A stretch of 64,000 bases of DNA from Nocardioides albertanoniae (GCF_006716315.1 NZ_VFOV01000001.1:1346501-1410500), one strand, 5' to 3'; counted from the first letter of the stretch, positions 48,192 through 57,331 are shown. Program-made: numbers and translations. Notes: a model not told the origin generated them from the letters alone.

Positions 48192-49856
48192 GTGACTCCT
48201 GAGCAGCTTTCCACCGCGGTCGTCGATGTCCTCACCGCGCTCGTCGATGAGGGTGCGATCACCCTTCCCGACGGCGTGCCGAGCACTGTGACGGTGGAGC
48301 GACCCCGACAGAAGGGGCACGGTGACTACGCCACCAACGTGGCGCTGCAGCTGGCCAAGAAGGCGGGCATGAACCCGCGCGCGCTGGGTGAGCAGATCGC
48401 CGCCAAGCTCAAGGAGAGCGACGGGATCGCCGACATCGAGATCGCCGGTCCCGGGTTCCTGAACATCTCCGTCGAGGCCGGCGCCCAGGGCAAGCTGGCG
48501 GGCGAGATCGTCGCGGCCGGTGAGACCTACGGCAACAACACGACGTTCACCGGCCACACCATCAACCTGGAGTTCGTCTCCGCCAACCCGACCGGCCCGC
48601 TGCACCTCGGTGGTGTCCGCTGGGCCGCGGTCGGTGACGCGCTGGGCCGTGTGCTGGAGGCCTCCGGCGCCGAGGTCACGAGGGAGTACTACTTCAACGA
48701 CCATGGTGGCCAGATCGACCGCTTCGCCCGCTCGCTGCTCGCCTGGGCGCAGGGCAAGCCGGTGCCGGAGGACGGTTACGGCGGGGCGTACATCGAGGAG
48801 ATCGCCAAGCAGGTGCTGGCCAAGCGCCCGGACGCCCTCGAGAGCAACGACCCGCAGGAGGTCTTCCGCGAGATCGGTGTCGACCTCATGTTCACCGAGA
48901 TCAAGAAGAGCCTGCACGACTTCAACGTCGACTTCGACGTCTACTTCCACGAGGACAACCTGCACAAGTCCGGTGCCGTGGACCGCGCCATCGAGAAGCT
49001 CCGCGAGCTCGGCAACGTCTATGAGAAGGACGGCGCGATCTGGCTGGCGACCGAGAAGTTCGGTGACGACAAGGACCGTGTCGTCATCAAGGCCGACGGC
49101 AACGGGGCCTACTTCTCCGGAGACCTCGCCTACTACCTCGACAAGCGCGAGCGCGGCTTCGACCGCTGCTTCATCATGCTCGGCGCCGACCACCACGGCT
49201 ACGTCGGCCGGATGATGGCGATGTGCGCCGCCTTCGGCGACACCCCGCACGAGAACCTCGAGATCCTGATCGGCCAGATGGTCAACCTCCTCAAGGACGG
49301 CCAGCCGATGCGGATGTCGAAGCGCGCCGGCACCGTGGTCACCATCGACGACATCGTCGAGGCGATCGGCGTCGACGCGGCCCGCTACGCGCTGGCCCGC
49401 TACTCCAGCGACTCCAACATCGACATCGACCTCGACCTGTGGGCCAAGGCCGACAGCGCCAACCCGGTCTACTACGTGCAGTACGTCCACGCCCGCACCT
49501 GCCGGATGATGGCCAACGCCGCCGACCATGGCATGGCGATCGACCTCGACACCTTCGACCCGTCGCTGCTCGTCCACGAGCGCGAGGGCGAGCTGCTGCG
49601 CGCGCTGGCCGAGCTGCCGCGCGTGGTCGCGACCGCCGCCGAGCTGCGTGAGCCCCACCGGGTCGCGCGCTACCTGGAAGACACCGCCGGGATCTTCCAC
49701 CGCTGGTACGACGATGACGACTGCCGCATGCTGCCCAAGGGCGACGAGCCGGTGGCCCCGGTCAACCTGGCCCGGCTGGCGCTCGTCTCCGCGGCCCGCA
49801 CCGTCTTCGCCAACGGCCTCGGCCTGCTCGGCGTATCGGCCCCCGAGCGGATGTGA
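48192..49856 (+). CDS. argS: Arginyl-tRNA synthetase
   Basis: 554-residue class I synthetase charging tRNA-Arg. The HIGH motif appears as [10 protein letters not shown] and the KMSKS equivalent as MRMSKRAG, both normal in ArgRS. The N-terminal Add1 domain (about 1-115) includes [16 protein letters not shown], and the DALR anticodon domain ends the protein with [26 protein letters not shown] seven bases before the GTG start implies a leaderless mRNA. It heads the argS-lysA order conserved in actinobacteria; a family B repeat separates the two. Confidence 0.97.
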   Translation: MTPEQLSTAVVDVLTALVDEGAITLPDGVPSTVTVERPRQKGHGDYATNVALQLAKKAGMNPRALGEQIAAKLKESDGIADIEIAGPGFLNISVEAGAQGKLAGEIVAAGETYGNNTTFTGHTINLEFVSANPTGPLHLGGVRWAAVGDALGRVLEASGAEVTREYYFNDHGGQIDRFARSLLAWAQGKPVPEDGYGGAYIEEIAKQVLAKRPDALESNDPQEVFREIGVDLMFTEIKKSLHDFNVDFDVYFHEDNLHKSGAVDRAIEKLRELGNVYEKDGAIWLATEKFGDDKDRVVIKADGNGAYFSGDLAYYLDKRERGFDRCFIMLGADHHGYVGRMMAMCAAFGDTPHENLEILIGQMVNLLKDGQPMRMSKRAGTVVTIDDIVEAIGVDAARYALARYSSDSNIDIDLDLWAKADSANPVYYVQYVHARTCRMMANAADHGMAIDLDTFDPSLLVHEREGELLRALAELPRVVATAAELREPHRVARYLEDTAGIFHRWYDDDDCRMLPKGDEPVAPVNLARLALVSAARTVFANGLGLLGVSAPERM

Positions 49857-49860
49857 CCAC

Positions 49861-49958
49861 CGTCGAGTCGGCTCGTCCTGACCGGATCTCATGCCGAGTC
49901 GGCTCGTCATGACCAGCCGACTCGGCATGAAAACGTGTCAGGACGCGCCGACTCGGCG
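49861..49958. repeat. Family B nested palindromic repeat, copy 2
   Basis: Outer arms 49861-49882 and 49937-49958 (two mismatches), inner arms ATGCCGAGTCGGCT and AGCCGACTCGGCAT (49891-49904, 49915-49928). The outer arm has GTCCTGAC/GTCAGGAC where copy 1 has GTTCTGAC/GTCAGAAC, a compensated base-pair change. It starts four bases after the argS stop. Confidence 0.9.
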
Positions 49959-49976
49959 TGAGGAGAGGAGCGGGCA

Positions 49977-51365
49977 ATGAACTCGCATGTTTCGCCCGGT
50001 GGCTTCACCGGGACGTCGCCGGTGTGGCTGCGTGAGCCCGAAGACGTCAACGCCCTGGTGCCGGCTCTGTGGTCGGCGACCGCCGCCAAGGATGCCAACG
50101 GTGTGCTCGCCGTCGGCGGCGTCGCGCTGCCCGACCTGGTCGCCAACGTCAACACCCCGGCGTACGTCCTGGACGAGGTCGACTTCCGCGAGCGCGCTCG
50201 CGCGTTCCGTGACGCGTTCAGTGGCTACGACGTCTACTACGCCGGCAAGGCGTTCCTGTGCACCGAGGTGGCGCGCTGGGTGGCGCAGGAGGGGCTCTGC
50301 CTCGACGTCTGCTCCGACGGCGAGCTCTCGGTGGCGCTGCGCGCCGAGGTCGACCCCGCGAAGATCGGCTATCACGGCAACAACAAGACCCCGATGGAGC
50401 TGCGCCGCGCGATCGTCACCGGCGTCGGCCGGATCATCGTCGACTCCTTCGACGAGGTCGACCGGGTCGCCGCGATCGCCGCCGAGACCGGGATGACCGC
50501 GCGTGTCATGGTGCGGGTCACGGCCGGCGTGGAGGCGCACACCCACGAATACATCGCCACCGCCCACGAGGACCAGAAGTTCGGTCTCTCGATCTCGTCG
50601 GGCGACGCCTTCGAGGCCGTACGCCGCCTCCTGGACGCCCCCGGCGTCGAGCTGCTCGGGCTCCACTCCCACATCGGCTCCCAGATCTTCGACTCCTCCG
50701 GCTTCGAGGTCGCTGCCCGGCGGGTGCTGGCGCTGCAGACGCGGATCCGCGACGAGCTCGGCACCGAGCTGCCCGAGATGGACCTCGGTGGTGGCTTCGG
50801 CATCGCCTACACCACCCAGGACGACCCGTCGGACCCCAAGGCGCTGGCCGAGGAGCTGACCGCGATCGTCGAGCACGAGTGCCGTGGCTACGGCCTCGCG
50901 GTGCCGCACCTCTCGATCGAGCCGGGGCGCGCCATCGTCGGCTCCGCGATGTGCACCGTCTACACCGCCGGCACGGTCAAGGAGGTCGCGCTCGACGGTG
51001 GCGTCACCCGCACCTACGTCAGCGTCGACGGTGGGATGAGCGACAACATCCGCACCGCTCTCTACGACGCCGACTACTCCGCCACGCTCGCCGGCCGGGC
51101 CTCGTCGGCCGAGCCCGTGCTGGGCCGCGTGGTCGGCAAGCACTGCGAGTCGGGCGACATCGTGGTCAAGCACGAGTTCCTGCCCGGTGACATCGCCCCC
51201 GGCGACCTGATCGCGGTGCCCGGCACCGGCGCCTACGGGCGCTCGATGGCCTCCAACTACAACCACGCCCTGCGTCCACCGGTCGTGGCGGTGCGTGACG
51301 GGGAGTCGCGGGTCATCGTGCGACGGGAGACCGAGGCGGATCTGTTCGCGACCGACCTCGGCTGA
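49977..51365 (+). CDS. lysA: Diaminopimelate decarboxylase
   Basis: 462-residue fold-type III PLP enzyme making L-lysine from meso-diaminopimelate. K91 in YYAGKAF forms the Schiff base; HSHIGSQIF, the glycine loop MDLGGGFGIAY, EPGRAIVG and the late CESGD (cysteine from the partner subunit) complete the active site. GGAGAGGA precedes the ATG. It follows argS, as in M. tuberculosis, but here four genes intervene before hom. Confidence 0.97.
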   Translation: MNSHVSPGGFTGTSPVWLREPEDVNALVPALWSATAAKDANGVLAVGGVALPDLVANVNTPAYVLDEVDFRERARAFRDAFSGYDVYYAGKAFLCTEVARWVAQEGLCLDVCSDGELSVALRAEVDPAKIGYHGNNKTPMELRRAIVTGVGRIIVDSFDEVDRVAAIAAETGMTARVMVRVTAGVEAHTHEYIATAHEDQKFGLSISSGDAFEAVRRLLDAPGVELLGLHSHIGSQIFDSSGFEVAARRVLALQTRIRDELGTELPEMDLGGGFGIAYTTQDDPSDPKALAEELTAIVEHECRGYGLAVPHLSIEPGRAIVGSAMCTVYTAGTVKEVALDGGVTRTYVSVDGGMSDNIRTALYDADYSATLAGRASSAEPVLGRVVGKHCESGDIVVKHEFLPGDIAPGDLIAVPGTGAYGRSMASNYNHALRPPVVAVRDGESRVIVRRETEADLFATDLG

Positions 51366-51386
51366 GATCTCAGGAACGCCGAGGTC

Positions 51387-51959
51387 TCAGGAACGCAACG
51401 CCCGCAGCACCGCCCGCCCCCGCGGTGAGAGGCGGTAGCCGACGGCGAGCGACTCGGTCAGTCCGAGCTCCTTGAGGCGGCGGATGTCGGCCTTGAACGG
51501 CTTCTTCTCCCGCCCGATCGAGGCCGCGACTGTCTCGGCCAGCTCGGCGGGCCGGGCCTCGATGAGCTCGAGATGCTCCCGGGTCCACGCGCCGCGGCGG
51601 CTGCGGCGGTCCATGTCGGCCAGCTTCGCGACCAGCGCGGCGGTCTCCTTCTTCCCCGGTCGCTTCGCGCGCAGCGCGACCCGCTCGTCGTCGCCGGCGT
51701 GGCGCAGCTCGATCCGGTAGGCGTCGCCGTCCTTGCGGGAGAGGAATGCCAGCAACGCGTCGAGCGTGGTGCCCGCCCGGCGTGCGTCCTCCTCGGTGAG
51801 CGCGTCGGGGGAGACGCGCGAGACGGAGACGAACTCGATCACCCCCATCCGGGTGCGCTGCCGGCCGCCGGCGACGTGCATCGGCCGCTTCCAGCGGCGG
51901 AAGGCGAGATCGACCTCGCCGGTGCGGATGCGTTCGAGGTCGGCGTTGGGGAACATCAC
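51387..51959 (-). CDS. ASCH/PUA-like domain protein with C-terminal winged-helix-like region
   Basis: 190 residues. The first 60 (FPNADLERIRTGEVDLAFRRW, then a strand RMGVIEFVSVSRVSPDAL) resemble the ASCH RNA-binding fold. The middle is charged, and the C-terminal part (FKADIRRLKELGLTESLAVGYRLSPRGRAVLRAL) looks like a winged helix. A nucleic-acid role is plausible but unproven. TTTGAT six bases before the GTG start supports expression. It interrupts the lysA-hom order. Confidence 0.7.
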   Translation of the reverse strand: MMFPNADLERIRTGEVDLAFRRWKRPMHVAGGRQRTRMGVIEFVSVSRVSPDALTEEDARRAGTTLDALLAFLSRKDGDAYRIELRHAGDDERVALRAKRPGKKETAALVAKLADMDRRSRRGAWTREHLELIEARPAELAETVAASIGREKKPFKADIRRLKELGLTESLAVGYRLSPRGRAVLRALRS

Positions 51960-52061
51960 CCACCCATCAAACCGCCTCGTCGGCGGCGCGGCAGCGGGCT
52001 GCGTACGAAATCCGGTTTCGCCCTCCTGAAATTCGGGGCTCCGGAAGCCTACGATGGCGCC

Positions 52062-52724
52062 ATGCCTCGCGGGGTCTACTCAGAAGGACAGCGTGCGACG
52101 CCGGCCACGGCGCCGCGAGTCTCCGCCGCCCGTCTGACCCGGGAGCGACGGGGGAGCGTCACGAGCGCCGCGGAGACGTTCGGCTGGCCGGTGGTGAGCG
52201 GCAAGGCTGCCGCGCAGCGGCCGGTGCGCTGGGAGGTGCTGGGCCCCGACGTACGCGCGGAGCGGTGCGACCTCGTCGTCGACGGCACCTGCGACGGGAT
52301 CCTGGTGGAGTACTGGCACGGCAAGGCGTCCGCCGAGCGTGGCCCGTGGCGACCGGCCAGCTGGGTCGTCGTGCGGGTGCCCGCGCATCTGCCGAAGACC
52401 CGCGCGATGATCGGCCTCTCCCCGGGCTCGGGCAGCTCGGGCACCGGCCGGGTCTCCACGCCGGTCTTCTTCCCGCCCGAGTTTCGTGCCAAGACCAACG
52501 TGAACACGCCCGACGGGGCGGTGATCGCGGCCGACGAGGAGCACGCCCGGGCGCTGTCGCGGTTCGCCAGCCACGTCGTCGACGAGCGGCTGTGGGTGGT
52601 GGCGAGGTCCGACGCGATCACCATCACCACCGACGTCGAGCCCGACGCGGAGGAGCTGCTCCGCCGCGTACGCCTGGCTCGTGATGTCGCCGCGGTGCTC
52701 CGCCCGCTGCCGGAGCTCTCCTGA
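52062..52724 (+). CDS. Hypothetical protein
   Basis: 220 residues, basic N terminus (PRVSAARLTRERRG) and a mixed alpha/beta body with two strand-rich segments (VRWEVLGPDVRAERCDLVVDG and PASWVVVRVPAHLP). The C-terminal part RFASHVVDERLWVVARSDAITITT ends in a helix rich in Arg. No signal peptide or known motif was recognised. TACGAT six bases before the ATG marks a leaderless promoter. It is divergent from the ASCH-like gene, with 102 bases between. Confidence 0.75.
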   Translation: MPRGVYSEGQRATPATAPRVSAARLTRERRGSVTSAAETFGWPVVSGKAAAQRPVRWEVLGPDVRAERCDLVVDGTCDGILVEYWHGKASAERGPWRPASWVVVRVPAHLPKTRAMIGLSPGSGSSGTGRVSTPVFFPPEFRAKTNVNTPDGAVIAADEEHARALSRFASHVVDERLWVVARSDAITITTDVEPDAEELLRRVRLARDVAAVLRPLPELS

Positions 52725-52746
52725 GCCGATCCCGGAAATACCTTGA

Positions 52747-52764
52747 CCTCAAGTCAGCTTGAGC
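52747..52764 (+). promoter_or_regulatory. SoxR-box-like operator
   Basis: CCTCAAGTCAGCTTGAGC matches the published SoxR operator CCTCAAGTTAACTTGAGG at 15 of 18 positions, with intact CTCAAG/CTTGAG half-sites. As at known SoxR targets, a TTGACC (-35) overlaps its left end (52743-52748). The oxidoreductase start is 15 bases downstream. Confidence 0.7.
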
Positions 52765-52779
52765 ATGTTGGCTTGGCAT

Positions 52780-53724
52780 ATGAGAGCGATCAGACAGCAC
52801 GAGTTCGGCGGCCCTGAGGTCTTGAGCATCGAGGAGGTGCCCGACCCGGTGCCGGGCCCGGGCCAGGTGCGCATCCGGGTGGAAGCCGCGGGGATACACC
52901 GCCTCGACACCTCGATCAGAGCAGGTGACCTCCCGCCGACGATGCCGAGGCCCGAGCTGCCGATGACCCCGGGTCGCGAGGTCGCCGGAGTGGTCGACGC
53001 GATCGGCGAGGGCGTCGACGAGGCCTGGGAGCAGGCGAAGGTCGTCGCCCACCTCGGCCCGGGCAGCAGCGGCGGCTACGCCGAGCTGGCGATCGCCGAC
53101 CAGACCCAGCTATACCGCCGCCCAGACGGCCTCGGCGCACCCGAGGCGGTGGCGGCCATCGGCACCGGGCGTACGTCGGCGGCAGTGCTCGAGGCCGCCG
53201 AGATCACCCCCGACGACGTCGTCGTGGTCACATCCGCGGCGGGCGGTATGGGTGCGATCCTGCTCCAGGGCGTCCGCAACGCAGGTGCTCGTGCCGTCGG
53301 ACTGGCCGGCTCCGCGGCCAAGCTCGAGATCGCTCGTGGCTTCGGCGCGCAGACGGTGATCGACTACCGCAGCGACGGCTGGCTCGACGCTCTGCGTGCC
53401 GCGGAGCCGCGCCTGACCGTGCTCCTCGACGGGCTCGGGGGTGAGGAACCCCGCCGGGTGCACTCGGCTCTCGACCCCGACGGACGGATGGTGCGCTTCT
53501 CCGGCGACCAGCACGGCTATCAGGGTGCGGCGAAGATCATCGACATCCTCGGTCCTCGCATCCAGGGCCGGATCAAGGAGTTCGAGCAGGCCTCGCTCGC
53601 GGCTGCCGCCGACGGCACCCGGAAGCCCTACGTCGGCTCCCCCTTCCCGCTGGCCGACGCGGCAGCCGCCCATCGCGCGCTCGAGAACCGGGAGACCAGC
53701 GGCAAGGTCGTGCTCCTTCCCTGA
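52780..53724 (+). CDS. NADPH:quinone oxidoreductase-like MDR protein
   Basis: 314-residue medium-chain reductase. The N terminus MRAIRQHEFGGPEVLSIEEVPDP and TPGREVAGVVDAIGEGV are typical of QOR; the cofactor loop VVVVTSAAGGMGAILLQGVRNAGA fits NADPH binding. No zinc ligands occur. A SoxR-like operator sits in front, and SoxR of Streptomyces controls such oxidoreductases in response to redox-active compounds, so a role in quinone or phenazine-type detoxification is inferred. No soxR gene is in the window. Confidence 0.88.
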   Translation: MRAIRQHEFGGPEVLSIEEVPDPVPGPGQVRIRVEAAGIHRLDTSIRAGDLPPTMPRPELPMTPGREVAGVVDAIGEGVDEAWEQAKVVAHLGPGSSGGYAELAIADQTQLYRRPDGLGAPEAVAAIGTGRTSAAVLEAAEITPDDVVVVTSAAGGMGAILLQGVRNAGARAVGLAGSAAKLEIARGFGAQTVIDYRSDGWLDALRAAEPRLTVLLDGLGGEEPRRVHSALDPDGRMVRFSGDQHGYQGAAKIIDILGPRIQGRIKEFEQASLAAAADGTRKPYVGSPFPLADAAAAHRALENRETSGKVVLLP

Positions 53725-53809
53725 GCTTGGCCGAGCACGAGCGGCGTCCAGGTGTCCGCGCACAGAGCGGAAGTCGGAGCCGGGGGCAGGTCCCAGATAC
53801 CCTGGGCGC

Positions 53810-55123
53810 GTGAGCAGCAACAAGACGACCGCACGCGCTGTCGAACCCCTGGGCGTCGCCGTCCTCGGTTGCGGCGTGGTCGGGTCTCAGGTGGTCCGGC
53901 TCCTGCTCGAGGGCGACGCGGATCTCGCCGCCAGAGTCGGTGCGCCCTTGGAGATCAGGGGCGTGGCCGTACGCCGCCTCGACGCGCCCCGCGACGTCGA
54001 GGTGCCCGCCGACCTGCTCACCACCGACGCGCACGGCCTGGTCGCCCGCGACGACGTCGACCTCGTGGTCGAGGTCATCGGCGGCATCGAGCCGGCCCGC
54101 GGCCTCATCCTCGAGGCGCTGGAGAGCGGCGCCAGTGTCGTGACCGCCAACAAGGCCCTCCTCGCCGAAGACGGCCCGACGCTCTACGAGGCCGCCGAGA
54201 AGGCAGGCACCGACCTCTACTACGAGGCCGCTGTCGCCGGCGCCATCCCGATCCTGCGCCCCCTGCGCGACAGCCTGGTCGGCGACCAGGTCACCAAGGT
54301 GATGGGCATCGTCAACGGCACCACCAACTACATCCTCGACAAGATGGACACCTACGGTGCCGGCTTCGAGGAGGCGCTCGCCGAGGCCCAGGAGCTGGGC
54401 TACGCCGAGGCCGACCCGACCGCGGACATCGAGGGCTTCGACGCGGCCGCCAAGGCCGCCATCCTGGCCTCGCTCGCGTTCCACACCCGAGTCACCGCCA
54501 GCGACGTCTACCGCGAGGGCATCACCGAGGTGACCGCCGGTGACGTCGCCAGCGCGAAGGCCATGGGGAGCGTCGTCAAGCTGCTCGCGATCGCCGAGCT
54601 CGACGGCGACGAGGTCTCGGTCCGCGTGCACCCGGTGATGATCCCGCGCAGCCACGCGCTGGCGACCGTGCGCGGCGCCTACAACGCCGTCTTCGTCGAG
54701 TCCGACTCGGCCGGTGACCTGATGTTCTACGGCCAGGGTGCCGGCGGTGAGCCCACCGCGAGCGCTGTCCTGGGAGACCTGGTCACGATGGCGCGCCACA
54801 AGGTGCTCGGCATGCGGAGCTTCGGCGAGTCCGCCTACGCCGACCGCGCGGTGCGCCCGATGGGCGACACGGTCACCCGCTACCACGTGAGCCTCGACGT
54901 GGCCGACAAGGCCGGCGTGCTCGCCGCCGTCGCGACCGACTTCGCCGAGCACGGCGTCTCGATCAACGCCGTACGCCAGGAGGGCCGCGGCGCCGATGCC
55001 CAGCTCGTCGTGGTGTCCCATGAAGCCCCCGATGCCGCGCTCGCGGCCACCGTGCAGCACCTGCGCGAGATGGAGTACGTCCGCGACGTCGCCTCGGTGA
55101 TGCGCGTAGAAGGAGCAGTCTGA
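53810..55123 (+). CDS. hom: Homoserine dehydrogenase
   Basis: 437-residue enzyme reducing aspartate semialdehyde to homoserine, the branch point to threonine and methionine. NAD(P) binding is shown by VAVLGCGVVGSQVV; the catalytic core has VVTANKALLAEDG, GIVNGTTNYILDKM and EADPTADIEGFDAAAKAAI with the active lysine. A C-terminal ACT domain (about 355-437) allows threonine feedback. TACCCT six bases before the GTG start gives the operon its own leaderless promoter. It begins hom-thrC-thrB. Confidence 0.96.
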   Translation: MSSNKTTARAVEPLGVAVLGCGVVGSQVVRLLLEGDADLAARVGAPLEIRGVAVRRLDAPRDVEVPADLLTTDAHGLVARDDVDLVVEVIGGIEPARGLILEALESGASVVTANKALLAEDGPTLYEAAEKAGTDLYYEAAVAGAIPILRPLRDSLVGDQVTKVMGIVNGTTNYILDKMDTYGAGFEEALAEAQELGYAEADPTADIEGFDAAAKAAILASLAFHTRVTASDVYREGITEVTAGDVASAKAMGSVVKLLAIAELDGDEVSVRVHPVMIPRSHALATVRGAYNAVFVESDSAGDLMFYGQGAGGEPTASAVLGDLVTMARHKVLGMRSFGESAYADRAVRPMGDTVTRYHVSLDVADKAGVLAAVATDFAEHGVSINAVRQEGRGADAQLVVVSHEAPDAALAATVQHLREMEYVRDVASVMRVEGAV

Positions 55124-55124
55124 G

Positions 55125-56195
55125 ATGGCCGAAACCAAGCAGTGGCGTGGAGTGGTCGAGGAGTATCGACGCTTCCTCGACATCCCCGAGGGCACCCCGG
55201 CGGTCACGCTCGGCGAGGGTGGCACCCCGTTGGTCCACTCCGAGTGGCTCTCCTCGGCCACCAAGGGCGAGGTGTGGCTGAAGGTCGAGGGCCAGAACCC
55301 GACCGGATCGTTCAAGGACCGTGGCATGACCGCGGCCATCTCCGTCGCCGTCCACGACGGTGCCAAGGCCGTCGTCTGTGCCTCCACCGGCAACACGAGC
55401 GCCTCGATGGCGGCCTATGCGGCCAAGGCCGGGATCACCCCGGTCGTGCTGGTGCCCAACGGCAAGATCAGCGCGGCCAAGATGGCCCAGGCGCTGGTCC
55501 ACGGCGCCGAGGTGGTCAAGGTGCGCGGCAACTTCGACGACTGCCTCAAGCTCTCCCGCGCGCTCGCCGACACCTACCCGGTCGCGTTGGTCAACTCGGT
55601 CAACCCGGTCCGCCTCGAGGGTCAGAAGACCGCCGCCTTCGAGGTCGTCGACCGCCTCGGCGACGCCCCCGACTACCACCTGATGCCGATCGGCAACGCC
55701 GGCAACCTGTCGGCCTACTGGCTCGGATACGAGCAGTACGCAGCGGCCGGTCAGGCCACCAAGACCCCGGTCATGCGTGCCTTCCAGGCCGAGGGTGCCG
55801 CGCCGCTCGTGCTCGGTCACCCGGTCGAGCACCCGGAGACCAAGGCGACCGCGATCCGCATCGGCAACCCGGCCTCCTGGCAGCTCGCCGAGGCCGCCGC
55901 GTCGAAGTCGGGCGGGCGCTTCCGCTCGCTCACCGACGACCAGATCCTCTCCGCGCAGGCGCAGCTGGCCCGCAACGACGGTGTCTTCGTCGAGCCCGCC
56001 TCGGCGGCCGGCGTCGCCGGCCTGCTCGCCGACCTCGAGTCGGGGGAGACGTACGCCGGGGCGACCACGGTCATCACCGTCACCGGTCACGGCCTCAAGG
56101 ACACCGCCACCGCGCTGGAGTTCTTCGGTGAGCTGCCCGAGGTGGTCATCGAGGCCGACATCGAGGCCGCCGCTGCCGCCGCCGGGCTCGTCTGA
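55125..56195 (+). CDS. thrC: Threonine synthase
   Basis: 356-residue PLP enzyme converting O-phosphohomoserine to threonine. The Schiff-base lysine is in NPTGSFKDRGM; the phosphate-binding glycine loop is MPIGNAGNLSAYW. The size is that of the short actinobacterial class. It starts one base after the hom stop. The product feeds back on the ACT domain of hom. Confidence 0.97.
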   Translation: MAETKQWRGVVEEYRRFLDIPEGTPAVTLGEGGTPLVHSEWLSSATKGEVWLKVEGQNPTGSFKDRGMTAAISVAVHDGAKAVVCASTGNTSASMAAYAAKAGITPVVLVPNGKISAAKMAQALVHGAEVVKVRGNFDDCLKLSRALADTYPVALVNSVNPVRLEGQKTAAFEVVDRLGDAPDYHLMPIGNAGNLSAYWLGYEQYAAAGQATKTPVMRAFQAEGAAPLVLGHPVEHPETKATAIRIGNPASWQLAEAAASKSGGRFRSLTDDQILSAQAQLARNDGVFVEPASAAGVAGLLADLESGETYAGATTVITVTGHGLKDTATALEFFGELPEVVIEADIEAAAAAAGLV

Positions 56196-56201
56196 GCGAG
56201 C

Positions 56202-57131
56202 ATGACGTTCGTCGAAGGCCCGGTCACCGTCACCGTCCCGGCCACCTCCGCCAACCTCGGTCCGGGCTATGACTCGCTCGGTCTGGCGCTCGATCTCCGC
56301 GACGAGCTGACCGGCGAGATCCTCACCAGCGAGGGCCTCGAGGTCACCGTCGAGGGCGCGGGCGAGGGCAGCGTGCCGCTCGACGAGTCCCACCTCGTCG
56401 TACGCTCGATGCGAGCCGCGTTCGAGGTGATCGGCAAGCAGCCGCCGGGGCTCAGGCTCCACTGTCGCAACCGGATCCCGCACGCTCGAGGCATGGGCTC
56501 GTCCTCGGCCGCGATCATCGGTGGTCTCGTGCTCGCGCGGGCCCTGGTCGCCGGCGGCGAGCTGATCCTCGACGACGACACGCTCTTCCGCACCGCGGCC
56601 GAGATCGAGGGTCACCCCGACAACGTGGCGCCCGCCTTCTACGGCGGTTTCACGATCGCCGGTGAGGACGACGCCTCGCCGACCGGCTCGGCCACGCACT
56701 GCTTCGCGGTGCGCACCGCCGTCGACCCGAGGATCAGCGTCGTCGTGTTCGTGCCCGTCGTCGGCGTGGAGACCAAGACCGTGCGCGGGCTGCTGCCCGA
56801 GACCGTGCCGCACGCCGACGCGGCTGCCGACGCGGGGCGCTCGGCCCTGCTGGTCGCAGCGCTGAGCGACGCTCCCGAGCACCTCTACCGGGCCACCCGC
56901 GACTTCCTCCACCAGGAGTATCGCCGGCCCGCGATGCCGGAGTCGCTCGCCCTGGTCGACGAGCTGCGCGCCGACGGTGTCGCGGCGATCGTCTCCGGTG
57001 CCGGTCCCACCGTCCTGGCCTTCAGCAGCGGGGTCGAGTCGGCGGAGACGACCAAGCTCGCCGCGCGCTGTCCGGCAGGCTGGACCTGCCACTCGCTGAA
57101 CGTCGACATCGACGGCGTACGCATCCTCTGA
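56202..57131 (+). CDS. thrB: Homoserine kinase
   Basis: 309-residue GHMP-family kinase phosphorylating homoserine, the substrate step for ThrC. Motif 1 is VPATSANLGPGYDSLGLAL, motif 2 (ATP loop) RGMGSSSAAIIGGLVLA, motif 3 IVSGAGPTVLAF. It lies six bases after thrC, completing the threonine operon. About 200 bases separate it from rho. Confidence 0.96.
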   Translation: MTFVEGPVTVTVPATSANLGPGYDSLGLALDLRDELTGEILTSEGLEVTVEGAGEGSVPLDESHLVVRSMRAAFEVIGKQPPGLRLHCRNRIPHARGMGSSSAAIIGGLVLARALVAGGELILDDDTLFRTAAEIEGHPDNVAPAFYGGFTIAGEDDASPTGSATHCFAVRTAVDPRISVVVFVPVVGVETKTVRGLLPETVPHADAAADAGRSALLVAALSDAPEHLYRATRDFLHQEYRRPAMPESLALVDELRADGVAAIVSGAGPTVLAFSSGVESAETTKLAARCPAGWTCHSLNVDIDGVRIL

Positions 57132-57331
57132 ATTGGGCTCTAGGGCCCTGCAGCCACGGGGTCGGTGCGTGTTAGCCTGAGCGCATATCCACCTGGCCGT
57201 TCAGGCCAACAGGATGTGCTATCCCCCCAGCGCGTCGTGCCACATCGTTTGGCACATCGGCCCGTCGGGGGTTCTGACAATCGAGCCGTCGGTGTCGTAC
57301 GCCGATCGGCGATACGTGGGAAAGGACTCAC
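57132..57331 (+). other. Leader/promoter region of rho
   Basis: 200 bases between thrB and rho. A hairpin GTGCCA (57237-57242) / TGGCAC (57250-57255) with a seven-base loop and a shorter GGCC/GGCC pair near 57195-57207 lie in it, just downstream of a possible promoter near GTGTTAGCCT (57168-57177). rho leaders are commonly autoregulated; this region is long enough for that, but no direct evidence is visible. Confidence 0.4.
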
